Shown here one piece after another: positions 43,782 through 54,438 of a stretch of DNA of 64,000 nt. The DNA is from Galaxea fascicularis. Lineage: Eukaryota; Cnidaria; Anthozoa; Scleractinia; Euphylliidae. How positions within the stretch are numbered: the first letter of the stretch is position 1; each line of letters opens with the position of its first letter. The DNA is taken from positions 862,501-926,500 of the forward strand of contig OX419337.1 in NCBI GenBank assembly GCA_948470475.1, read 5' to 3'. A program made the position numbers and the translations under genes. The notes under the pieces were generated by a model, which worked only from the letters and a program-made list of their open reading frames with translations, made no database searches and was not told the origin of the DNA.

Positions 43782-46700
43782 CTCGAACCGGCCCAGCAGT
43801 GCTATACCAAGCGCACTATCTGCAACATAAACCAAACTATAGGATATCAACGGAACTTTATAAATCAATGATTAGACAATTTCTAGGAATGCGGACAGAA
43901 TCCGCCGGAGACGCACTCTCCATTGAAAAGAAGATTCAAGTTTCCGGCAGCACACAAGAAAGACAGCAAAAAATCAAAGGTTATTTAATTTTCAACCTAC
44001 AAACCTTCTTTCATATACTCGTACATTACACGTTATCACGCGTTAGAACTGCCTGGTAAATCCTAATAAAGACTAACACAACCAGGTAATACTTATCACT
44101 CGCTTAAACTGGCATAACTTCAGGTAAAACTTTAAAATTTAGTACAAACAATGGAGAAGTTCAACACAATGACTTTTAACAGAAACAGCACAATATGAAA
44201 GTGCCCTTAAACAGCGATTACAAAGTTAGAAACATCTTGTAAGGCAGCACAAAAAAAAAATAGCACCACAGGAAAGCAATTATCAGAAGCTCAGTCATAC
44301 CTTTGATTCCGCCCTCAGTGAATTTATGTTGCTTGTCGGAAAGTTAGCCGTAACAGGTATAATATATTTGCTGATTAATAGTATCACTGAAACTCACAGG
44401 ATGAAAACTTTATAGTCGTTCTATTTTCTCCTTAACTCTTTAAACCCAAAGAGTGATCAGCTTCAAATTTCTCCAATTAAGTGTAACATCAACGCTTGAT
44501 AAAACTGAGTGGTCATGACAGTTAAGGACAGGATCACAAAAAATGAATGTGCTTGATATAACAATTTCTCCCTACTATTTCCAAAGGAAATGTGCAGGAG
44601 CAATAAATGAGAATTTAAATTTTCATCTTAGGGTTTAAAGGGTTAATTTGAAAGGAAGCTCATTACTCTAAACACACCCTTTTTTGATTGATGTTAATTG
44701 GGGAGAATTATTAGAGAGCCTGGAACAGCACCATTTACCCGCACCGCCCTACAATAGAAGAAGCCCAAAGCGGCGCCATTTTAAATCCCGATCCGTTTCA
44801 ACCAATACCGATATTGTTTTTCTTGGAAGGCTATCGGTTATTCTGACCTTTTATCTATTAATTTGAAGTGCCCCTGCATCACGTACTTCCTTCAAAGAGG
44901 TGGCTGAAACGGCCCCCCAAACCTCAAGCGCTTGGGAAGAGTGTTCGGGAAATTTCTTATCCCATAGTGGATGAAGACAGATAATCTGTGGTTATTGTTA
45001 CGTTCTTCCAGTTGTGTAGTAAAGTGAAGCCTCTCTTTTGGTCAACATTTTTATTTTCATGGTAATCAAAAACCAATTAACAAAAACCCAAACGTGTTAT
45101 ATTTTGTTATGACTAACTCACTGCATGTTAACAGGGTTCGATCTATTCGCGTAAATAGACTGAGGTAATGTTTAGTTTTTGGCTTAAGCTAAATTTAAAC
45201 AGCTTAAGAGAACAAAGTTCATGGCATAGCTTTTAGTTGGTTTCATTTAATATTCAGAGGATTTTCGGAGTCATCCCCGATAAATTGGAAAGGCATGCGG
45301 CGTAAAAGAGATCTTGATGGTGTAGATAAGGTAACAAAGAGGCACGCGATGTTTCACCACAGGAGACGTTGTTTTCACTTAAGGTTTAAGGCCTTAGTTG
45401 TGTAAACCTTAAACAATTAAAAGCCACTGAAAACGATTAAACCAGAGTGAGTCAGGAGCGAGTTCTACAGTTGGTACAGTCAGAAGTTATAAAGAATAAA
45501 TTCTCTTTGGCGTGTGGCTGAAATTTGATCTTTGAACACGAACCTGTTTTCAGTTTAAGAAGAGACACTAGAAGCAACTGCCCGCGGAGATTAGCCTAGT
45601 TAAAAAATATTGAATCCTTATCGGTTGAGTTAAAATTAAGGGGTTATCATAATCTCTTAATTAAAATATGTTGGGAATAAAACATTTCTGCATGCAAAGC
45701 TAGTTAATAAACACGTACTACGACAGCTGCCAAAATACACTTGCCTCAATTGACTACGCCTTCAGGGTTTAGTCATTGCTGATAAACAACATCATACCCA
45801 GCCAGCCAAAGAAAGCAATGACACTCACTTGTGCCCATGCACACAACAAACAGAACCATGGGTAACGGTACACGTACGACTTAATTGAAAGCTCTCATGA
45901 ATTGGTTAACACACTTATTGTCCGAAAAATAACCTAGCGCAGTAAAACGCAGCAACACGGGAAAGTTCTGCGCAATAGCATCCAACGCAATTTTGCTCCA
46001 ACGCAGATCACCTTGGCACTGACCCCAACAGAAAACAGCCAGAAGTGTCTCAAGTCAACCTTACCAAGAATGAATCCTTCTGCTCTGCAATTCACCTCCT
46101 GCAAAAAGGGAGCTAAGTTTTTTCCTCCTAAGATCACGTCAGTGAAACTGAAGACACAGAGTGTAGAGATCAAGAGTTTTATTTCGTTGAAATATGTGAC
46201 CTTTTAACCCACAAAAATAACTGACATCTGCGGACTGGTGACAAGAAAATAGAAACTCTTACAGTAGGGCAAATGAAAAACACTGCATCAGTTGAGCCGA
46301 AAATACATGTGAACTTTTCTGTAGTAAATCACGATCTTCTTAAGGCTCGCCCGCTGATAATTATTGTTCAAATGAATCCTGAAGAAACGAACTTTGAAAG
46401 TTATCACTGAGAGATTTGAAAAAAATTACTAGAATATTGTTTCGGTTCTGCGATGAAGAACCACAATAAAATAAGTGTAAAAGGGCATTACCAATGTCCT
46501 GCTTTTTTCATTTCAGGCTATAGCTTTAACTAATGTCTTAGATATTAATCCGAACTACATTTCATCGTCGCAGTCTAGTGTTGGATTCTCTTCCTAATAG
46601 AGAAAACGGGGAGAGCTACCTTTCCTTCAAATGAGCAACCTTTTCACCACTTAATGTTGTCAACATCCGCAGACAGGTGACAAGAACCATGGAGAATTTC

Positions 46701-47579
46701 TGACAAAAGAGACTGCAGAGCACGAGAGATGGACTCTATTACGGAGAGAACACGGTTAGTTTTGCAACACATATCTTTAATTTTGGAGTGAACTACAAGC
46801 ATGGAAGGGAGTGTGGGTTGGGGGAAAGATACTCCTAATTGTTCAGTGGTGGAATTCGACTCGGTTACCAATGAGCTAAAAGTGGGACCCATGCAAATTT
46901 GTGCCACGGACAAGACTGAAGAAATGTTTACACGTTTGTCTGCAGTTGCCTAATTCTTTGAAGGCGAACATCTTTCAGCCGAGCAATCCCGAAGTTGGTT
47001 CAGCCGACTGGAACCGAGGAGTTGGCTGTCAAACCGCAGCACCACGCCCGTTGGTGAGAAACGTGGCTATTTGTAAACCATTAAATACATGGTGCTACCT
47101 AATTGGCGATTATTATGTCGCAAAATATTTTTCTTGGACAGCTCTGATTTGCTACCATTTATGTTGCACAATATTCAGTTTGCTCGTTGTCTCCGTGTTC
47201 GCCATTATAACTAATATCAGTTTGTTTTCGAGACAGGTGACTGACAAAGAGGCAAAATCTGCGTTTTAATATCCGTGAAAACAAACAAAAATGACGTTCC
47301 ACACGGAAGATATATCCTTAAAGTAAACTTGATTACGATGAAATTATTTTAATAACTTCTCTGATAACCCAGGGACAATAAATTTGTTCGCATTAATTAT
47401 GTTTGACATTGTTGAAAACGCGTGGACTTTGGATAGCATAAAGGGAGTGATAAGATATTCCCTTATATGCAGGTGAATAAGATCTCTTCAGTCCCGAGTA
47501 AAAATGTAATGTTTCATCAAACCCCGAACTTTATACAAATAACTTCAAAGAGGTCATGGAAATAACATCCGAAGACAAA
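43782..47579. other. Region upstream of the SRCR receptor, no supported gene
   Basis: Probably holds the receptor promoter. The minus-strand ORF at 46644-46913 and plus-strand ORF at 46901-47269 overlap each other and have no family features. Two ~50-bp diverged copies of a sequence occur at about 46200-46252 and 46636-46688. Nothing else is recognised. Confidence 0.45.
45829..45859 (-). other. Possible alternative signal-peptide exon of the SRCR receptor
   Basis: ATG at 45857-45859 reads MVLFVVCMGT and then a consensus donor (gtgagt) in phase 1, the same phase as the normal first exon, so it could splice to 42270 and give MVLFVVCMGTTQNIS. The hydrophobic core is short. No transcript evidence is available, so this is only a candidate. 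Confidence 0.2.
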
Positions 47580-48608
47580 TCAGTTTGTGTCGTTGTCAAA
47601 CAAGTTTGGGCTGAGAGCTTGTCGAATTCCAGAAATGTTTGGGTAAAAGATTTCAAGCATAAAGAAAACAATGAAAACTTTTCTGAGCAGAAGTTCGTTT
47701 TCCACCTATATACTTTAATGTTTTTACTTTCACTTTGCTCCAGAAATTCTAAACGGAGATTGTACATTGTTAAAAGTTAGAGCAACATTGATGGCAACCG
47801 ACTGAACTGCAGCCCGGCCTCACTTGAATGCTGACACTTCAAGAACACGACAGCAACAAAAGTTTTTGAAATTAATTTGGTAACTGAAACTTAATTGAAT
47901 TTGTTGGCAAAACCTAAAAGCAAGCAAGTATTAAATCTTTGACTGAATAACACTTACAATTCTACGAACAATTTTCTCTGGTGAATTGACTCTACAGACC
48001 TAAAATACTTTTCTTTGTTGACTTAATTATTGTCTTGAAGTTCAGCAAATACGGCTTGTTATTTCTTCAAAACCGCCCTATTTTCCCACGGTAGTGATGG
48101 AATGTGCAGTTTTGAGCGATACAAAGATCGCAAGCGAATGACTTTCGAGAAAAGACATTCAAAAGCTGATGACCTCTAATTACGCCAAGGAAGCTGTTTG
48201 GATCCAGTAATGATGTCTTCGCTTCCGATGACTTAATCCTGCCAAAGTTGCGTATCAATATACTTTGTGTCACGCATAGCCTTTCGCCGTGTACACATTT
48301 AGTTACACATGGACTGCAGCTTTGTTTCGAACAAGTTATAATGACATTCCTCCCTCTCCATTGCCAAACTACCACTGTCCGATAAAAAAATTCTTTTTCT
48401 TACCTTAATTCCGTCCCACGGCTCTAGCTTTACGTTATATCCTGATTCCAAAGCGCTATGAAGCGACTGAAGACCACTGTGACAATAACCTGGCAGTGAC
48501 TGAAATAATTATTATGAGTTTACCATACTCGTCGGCCGTTTAGCAACGTACCACTATCTTTTCGATCACTTAAGTTACCACCTGGCGACCGACCACCCAA
48601 GCTGACAT
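47580..48608 (-). CDS. Tentative small four-exon gene (96 aa), unrecognised
   Basis: Model: 48582-48608 (MSAWVVGRQ), 48404-48499 (SLPGYCHSGLQ...VKLEPWDGIK), 47958-47999 (VCRVNSPEKIVRRI), 47580-47705 (VENELLLRKVFIV...FDNDTN, stop). All junctions are GT-AG and all in phase 0. A likely 5' UTR exon precedes it, with a donor gtaagt at about 48653. The acceptor of the last exon has a weak pyrimidine tract, and exons 1-2 are also open in a second frame, so the reading frame is not certain. No family is recognised. Confidence 0.3.
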
Positions 48609-49458
48609 TGGATATTACTGAAACGAAAGAGTGTTCAAACGAGTTATCACTTACCGGAACATTGGGAATGCGTAGCAACTGGTGACTAGACTAGTGATTG
48701 ACAGTTCTGTTTCGTTTGTTACCAGGCAACAAAAGAGAAGCCAAAATACTTTGTTTTTTTAATACGTACTGCGCCCATGTTTGTAACATTTTTTGCAGCG
48801 AAACTTAACTGTGATTTTAAGTTTCTTAACATTGTTTTTCATTAAATTGATGCCGCGCCTTCTATCTTGATGCAGCCTGCAGATCTTGAGATCTTGAGAT
48901 CTTGAGCTTGCAGCCACCGAGAGCACCAAAAATCGTTTACATAAACGATTGTCAGATAAACAAAGCTCGAATCTCACAACTGTTCCTTGGTATGGTATAC
49001 CAACTCTTTTGTCGTCCAAAGTTTTATGTTCTTAACTTTTTAAGTCCTTGTGACCGAAACTCATATTCTCCTTCCTGTTCAGTACTGTTGTTTGTTCGGT
49101 TTAACGGTAAACAAAGACGGAAAACGGTAAACGTTTCTAGACGATTTTATTCACACGAGAGCTCGAACGTAATACGAGGCGAAAGCGCAGCAATTCGGGG
49201 CAAGGATTCTTCGGTTCCTTTGATGCACCATGATCCGAATGATCTTGGATCGTGAATTGATCCTGATCTGGATCATTCCAAATGAAGACCCAAAGGCAAA
49301 ATCACATGTAACGCAACACTTGTCGAGAAGAGTTAGAACACTTCATAAACCTTGAACTGAACGACTAGTTTTGCTTCTGTTTTATTGTTAAATTTAAGTG
49401 TTTAAGTTACGCGTGGGAACTGGAGCCCAGTCTTGGGTTCAGGGGCTTGAACCCCCCG

Positions 49459-49878
49459 TAGCCTGCGTGGCCGGCGTAATCGGGAAAGGGGAAGGGGAGC
49501 GAGGGAGGCGAGAAAAAATGAGGGGGATTGGGGAGAGGAGAGAGGGAACGCCTGCCACAAGAACCCGATTCGCTTCATTCCCGCCCAACGATTTTCAGTT
49601 AATCCAATTACTTTATCCGTCAATAACTGTCAATTCATCCACCAATCAAAATCAGACGCCGGGCACGCAGTAAGAGGGATGAAATTGCTTCAATTCTCAA
49701 GAGACTTACTGTCAGAAATTAGCCAATCAGAAATTTGCGTTTGCCAGCGAACGCAGAAATGAAGCGAATGGGGTTCTTGTGGCAGGCGTTCCCTCTCTCC
49801 TCTCCCCAATCCCCCTCATTTTTTCTCGTCTCCCTCGCTCCCCTTCCCCTTTCCCGATTACGCCGGCCACGCAGGCTA
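49459..49878. repeat. Long inverted repeat, 121-bp arms
   Basis: 49459-49579 and 49758-49878 are reverse complements with very few mismatches (start tagcctgcgtggccggcgta). The spacer is 178 bp. One arm is GA-rich and the other CT-rich. Confidence 0.9.
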
Positions 49879-50483
49879 ACCCCCCGCAGTTATGCTAATA
49901 AAACCATGTGCTTTTGAAGCGGCCATCTTTGTTGTGGTTCTTTAGTTCCTCCATTCCTTTATCATCCTTTCTCAGTCGTTTTCCCTCATTGACAACACTG
50001 CCCCCGTGCACGTTTTGGCGAACAGAGACATTTCCTGATTGCTGATCAACACTTTTATTCCGATACCAGTATGTTTTGTCATCGTATGGAGCCCATAGTT
50101 CAAAGGGTTAAAAACAAACCTTACCTCTGTAACAGTTATCAGTTTAGGAAGTTCAAATTACCGGCCAGCCAGAGAGTTAGAGCTGTCAGATCAGCTTATG
50201 GTCACTTTTAATGTCCCAGACTAATCGGAGGCGAACGCGACGCAAAAATGTACCTGAAAACGTTTTAGGTACATTTTCAGGGAAAAGGGCGTTACTCGTG
50301 AAAAGGCCTACGACAAGCAAAATATCAGTCCTGCCATTTGTGGATAATGTCGATAATAAACACCAAACAAATGAAATGGAGTTTATGGAAGGTGATCGGC
50401 TGTAAAACATTCCTCTATTTAGCCTCCAACGCAGACATTCTTTTGGCTCGTCACGCAATCTTGCTAAAATGAGTGTGAATATA

Positions 50484-51178
50484 GGCCATTTCGGAGTTGC
50501 ACAGGGAACTGGGGCGAGTTGACAAAATCGCATGAAAGGTACTGTTGAGGTTGGTCGTTTGACCAAGTTTGATTTTAGTTTTAGGTTGAACAGAGACCAA
50601 ATTCTCAACATCCATGCTAACAAACTTCTCTAATTTTGAGGCTGCGTCCCCCCCAAACCATATGAACTCTTACAAATATTATTCAGTTTTCTCACGACTG
50701 TAAAATCCCGTCATCCACCTACTGTTTGGAAATAACTGAGGTGAAAATCAAAATGTTTGCCAATTTTTAAGAATATCACAGAAATCGTAAAAAATTACAG
50801 AGTTTGTATGGTTTTGGGGGACGCTCTCACAAAATTAGAGACATTTGTAGACTGCTAGCTGTCCGCCTTTTCTCCAAACTCCGTCGAGTTCTCGTCCCCA
50901 GCGCACACGTTGAAAGGGATTGGGACGAGACGAGAAAAGACGCCCGCCCGTCTCGTCCCAACCTTCTCGACCCATTTTTTTTTTGCCGGCGAGCAATGAC
51001 ATTTGTATGGATTTTGAACCATGTTTCAAGGTCCATAACTTGGTCTCTGTTCAACCTAATGGAATCAAATATGGTCGAACGATCAAACTCAAAGATATCT
51101 TTCATGTGATGATGTCAATTTATCGATTACTTCAAATTTGAAATTCGCCCCAGTTCCCTGCGCAACTCCGAAATTGCT
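50484..51178. mobile_element. Inverted-repeat element, copy 2, carrying a nested insertion
   Basis: Same family as 36479-37044, in the same orientation of arms. A 148-bp foreign segment (50850-50997) interrupts the right half between two GACATTTGTA repeats. Confidence 0.8.
50850..50997. mobile_element. 148-bp insertion with 10-bp direct repeats
   Basis: GACATTTGTA occurs at 50840-50849 and 50998-51007 and is present once in the uninterrupted copy at 36.8 kb. The insert is GC-rich with GGGACGAGA motifs in both orientations. Confidence 0.7.
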
Positions 51179-51249
51179 TTAATCATATATATTTGAACTG
51201 TCGGTTAAATCAAGTGATCATCACAGTTATGAACACTACTTGAGCAACA

Positions 51250-51350
51250 GTGAAAATGAAGCCTGAAAAAAATTCAGGCTTGTGCGGGAATCGACTCCAT
51301 GACCTGTGCGATACCGGTGCAGTACGGTGCTCGACCAACTGAGCAAACAA
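51250..51350 (-). mobile_element. tRNA-derived SINE with CCTGAA..TTCAGG hairpin tail
   Basis: The minus strand reads GCTCAGTTGGTCGAGCACC (A box), then GGAGTCGATTCCCGC (B box), then a tail AAGCCTGAATTTTTTTCAGG that folds on itself. The same tail occurs near 53741 and 23945. Confidence 0.75.
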
Positions 51351-51365
51351 GCGAACTGGAACCTA

Positions 51366-51602
51366 GGGCCTGTTTCTCAAAAGTCTCGTAAACTTTTTGG
51401 GCCCGAAAAGCCATTTAAAAAACTGCGATCCGCTTATTCTAAAAAGCTCACTAGTCTTTTACTATAAATTCAAGATACGAACGGGCAAATTTGTTGCAAA
51501 ATTTCATGTCTAGAAACGTCTTCGTTTTCAAGATACGAAGGAAATCATGACATGCGAAATGGGCCCGAAAAGTTTCGGGAGTTTCGAGAAACGCGCGCCA
51601 GG
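51366..51602. mobile_element. MITE with GCCTGTTTCTC inverted ends
   Basis: The left gggcctgtttctcaaaagtc with ctttttgggcccgaaaag, and the right gggcccgaaaagtttcggga with gagaaacgcgcgccaggt, form imperfect inverted arms of about 45 bp. Confidence 0.65.
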
Positions 51603-52071
51603 TCATTTTGCGGGTTCGTGTTGAACCTGTGAGGGGTAATATATGAAATGCATAACCTATACGTAGCTCAGTGGTAAAGCAATCGAACAATTGGCTTGTG
51701 ACAATGTAGACATCTTTCACCTATTCAACACATTTTTAAATTTTGTCGTATTATCTCACAGGTTTCAGGTTGAAGTTAAAATGCTTTGAGAAAGAACAAG
51801 AAAAGCATGGAAGTCCAATGACATTTCAGGCGCTCCATGCAAGGGCGAATAATTACGTCTTTAATTCACCTCGTTTAAAATTCTAAATGTGAATGTAACG
51901 TGTAATTTAATTGTAAACATTTTATTGAGGGTGGTAAAGAGGGGTCTTGATCACGTTTCACAGAAAATAAAACGGTCCTTTGACAATTCACGAAAACATG
52001 TTTTACCACCCTCCTTATTGAGTAATTATAATAGATGTGTGCAAATAAAACATAACAAACTATTCCTGTTA

Positions 52072-52450
52072 AAAGCCGGCGACATACTAGGCGATTTTAT
52101 ACGCCGATCGCGGCGATTTTGATCGCCAGCGAAGATCGCGAGCGAATTTCGCCGTTGATTGATGCGGGTACACTTGGCGATCGCGGCGTTTCCAATTTTG
52201 TTCCCCGGCTCCAAGCATCGTTGCTGTCCACCATTTTGAAAAGTCATGTGATAAAAGTCGCCCAACCTCATTATTTGACTCAGTCATCTGGCGATTCGTG
52301 GCGAGGAGCGTACAAAATCGCAGGAACGGGCGCTCTATGTGAATGCTGGCGAATTTAATCGCCGATATCTGACATGCCAGATACCTACGAGTTTATATGC
52401 CGATCGCGGCGATCGGCATATAAAATCACCTAGTGTGTGTCTCCCCCTTT
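52072..52450. mobile_element. MITE with ACTAGGCGATTTTATA inverted ends
   Basis: The left gacatactaggcgattttat and right ataaaatcacctagtgtgtg are imperfect inverted repeats. The body is rich in GCCGATCGCGGCGAT. TTA lies on both sides. Confidence 0.75.
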
Positions 52451-52636
52451 ACCATTTTCTGTGTGAGGGGAGAATTAAACGATTTGATAATTTGATAATG
52501 GTTTAAAGAATTTTTTAACAAAAACACAGCCGTGGCAGTTGGCCTAACAGAAGCACTTAAAAAATTTCTTGTCCAAAACGTGGCTGAATTATTGATTAAT
52601 TAGTGGCCACGTTTTATGCGGCCCACTATCGAAACC

Positions 52637-52773
52637 ATGGCTACCGGGGTGAATCTCCTGGCTATGAAGAAGGCAAAGCTTCATCTATTTTATATTCAAA
52701 ACAGTGAGATTAAGAAGTCGAAACTAAAGCTGTGGATAAAGGACTCTGGGGAAAGTTCTGTCCTAGAACGGAA
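52637..52773 (+). other. Exon-like ORF, possible 5' exon of the GT31 transcript or separate small gene
   Basis: An ATG in strong context (gaaaccATGG) opens 45 codons (MATGVNLLAMKKAKLHLFYI...) ending at a consensus donor gtaagt. An acceptor (ttttccacag) ends at about 54407, just before the GT31 start. Joining the two gives a short upstream ORF that stops at the TGA overlapping the GT31 ATG region. It is either a 5' UTR exon with a uORF or an unrelated exon. Confidence 0.3.
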
Positions 52774-53699
52774 GTAAGTCTTTTTGGAACGTCTCCGTAA
52801 GCAGTTATCATGTAATTTCTGTCACGTTCAAGGAACATGACTGGCAGCCATTTTGGTACTTATATATTTTAATACTATCGGGATATCCGATCACATGTTC
52901 AGTTATTCTCTGCTGTTTGAAGTACAAGTCTCTTGGGATACGCTAGAAAACAAACTCTTTCGTCTGTTGGTTTTACGACGTTGGGCACTGGAATGGCGAA
53001 CCAATCGCACAGAAGTTGCAGCTTGTGTACATTTGCGATAATTGCTGCGGAGCCCAACGAAAGCTCAGTTGCTCATCAAGCATCACGTGCTAAACGGGTC
53101 TTTCAAAACCGACCAGATAATTTCTTATTGTCACTTCTGGAGTTTTGGCAGGCTTTCGCAAGTAATTCAAGTTAGAGATTGGATCTGAGATCTATTGCCA
53201 CATGGTAAAAAGCTAGGAATAGAGCCGAATAAACTTCCTTCTGCATATTACTTGGATTTGTTTGAGGATCTCAATGGGGTTAATCGACCAGCGACAAAGG
53301 GCGAAAAATATTACTGACTACCGACCAAACGACGAAAAACTTTACCGACTAGCGACAAATAAATTCTAACCGACAACCGACATGGTCCGATGAGTAGGGA
53401 TGTTTGTATTCAGAAAGAACAGTATTTTGATTCTATTTCTGGTTTGGAAAATGTCCAGATTGTTTGGAGGGCTCTATTTCACCACACGTAAAATTTTGAG
53501 ACAAATTTTGGAGGCAAAAATTCTTTTAAACTCGAAAGATGTAGTTTTCAGTTATCCTTGAGTGACACAGGCCTGAACTAGGCGGAAACTAGAATAGGAG
53601 TTTTTGCAATCGAGGAGTTCTTGTACCTTAACCTGTAGAGGAACCCAAGTGCAGCTTGTAAACATCTCATTTAAGGAAGGAACTTCGTGTGCATCATCA

Positions 53700-53770
53700 C
53701 CAAAGTGAGACACGTGCACGGACCAGGGATTCGTATCCCGTTGAAGCCTGGAATTATCTCAGGCTTGGTG
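53700..53770 (+). mobile_element. SINE 3' fragment
   Basis: The B-box-like gggattcgtatcccg is followed by gttgaagcctggaattatctc, the hairpin tail of the 51250 family. Confidence 0.5.
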
Positions 53771-53984
53771 AGTTCGCTGGTAAAGTAATAACCAGATAGA
53801 TCCGTACAGGCAGTTCTACATACAAACAAATTAAATGTACATTGATGACGAGACTCGAGAGTTTAACTCGACGGTGAAAAGCCTGGTTGTCATTTGCCAC
53901 GAACATCATGACTGTAATACCAATGGCGTGGTCGCCGGCGATATATACCAACGGGCCCTACGTTCTCATTAAATAAGTAATGTA

Positions 53985-54017
53985 AATTAATTAAATTAAT
54001 TAAATTAATTAAATAAG
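53985..54017. repeat. ATTAA tandem repeat
   Basis: About four units of attaaattaa upstream of GT31. Confidence 0.8.
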
Positions 54018-54438
54018 GAATGGCTTACGTACCTGCGAAGTTAGTTAAGCTCAAGCCAACTTTGCCGGAAATCAACGGAAAAAGCCGGGGATACCTTCTG
54101 CCGTGGAGGATAGGACAGCATCCCTCGCACACCCAGGGACCATGTCGCCGGTATTTCGGCTGCATATGACTGAGAATTAGGCTTGAGGGGTGGACTACTC
54201 AATAGCAGCAGGAGGCACGCACCGCCAGTGTTTTTTGCAATTGTTTTGGTTGCTCTTTACGTGTTTGTTCTTGTTGTTATTGTTGCCATGTCTCATAATT
54301 CTAACAAACATTGCTGCACTAAGATTTGAACGATTTCAAAATTGTCTTCTTCCCCCTGTTTTCTGACGTTTTTTGTTATTTATCAAGTCATCATTGTTTT
54401 TCCACAGGTAGTCTTTTAATGAACCAGGATCTTGAGAA

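Larger units (their letters stand above)
48609..52636. other. Repeat-rich intergenic region
   Basis: Holds a long inverted repeat (49459-49878), a terminal-inverted-repeat element (50484-51178), a SINE (51250-51350), a small element (51366-51602) and another at 52072-52450. ORFs at 50186-50623 and 50804-51109 are products of the repeat arms. No gene was found. Confidence 0.5.
52774..54438. other. Gene-poor stretch before GT31
   Basis: Contains short CCGACnAnCGAC-type repeats (53285-53390), a SINE tail fragment (53700-53770) and a TTAAA/ATTAA tandem repeat (53985-54017). Probably includes the GT31 5' UTR and promoter. No other gene was seen. Confidence 0.45.

Noticed and set aside
46901..47269. 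122-codon plus-strand ORF
   Set aside because: No recognisable domain, starts without good context and overlaps an opposite-strand ORF of equal quality.
50186..50623. 145-codon minus-strand ORF
   Set aside because: Runs through an arm of the inverted-repeat element that also occurs at 36.5 kb; an ORF created by repeat sequence.
51655..51720. Possible tRNA gene (gtagctcagtggtaaagc)
   Set aside because: Only an A-box-like piece; no B box or cloverleaf arms.
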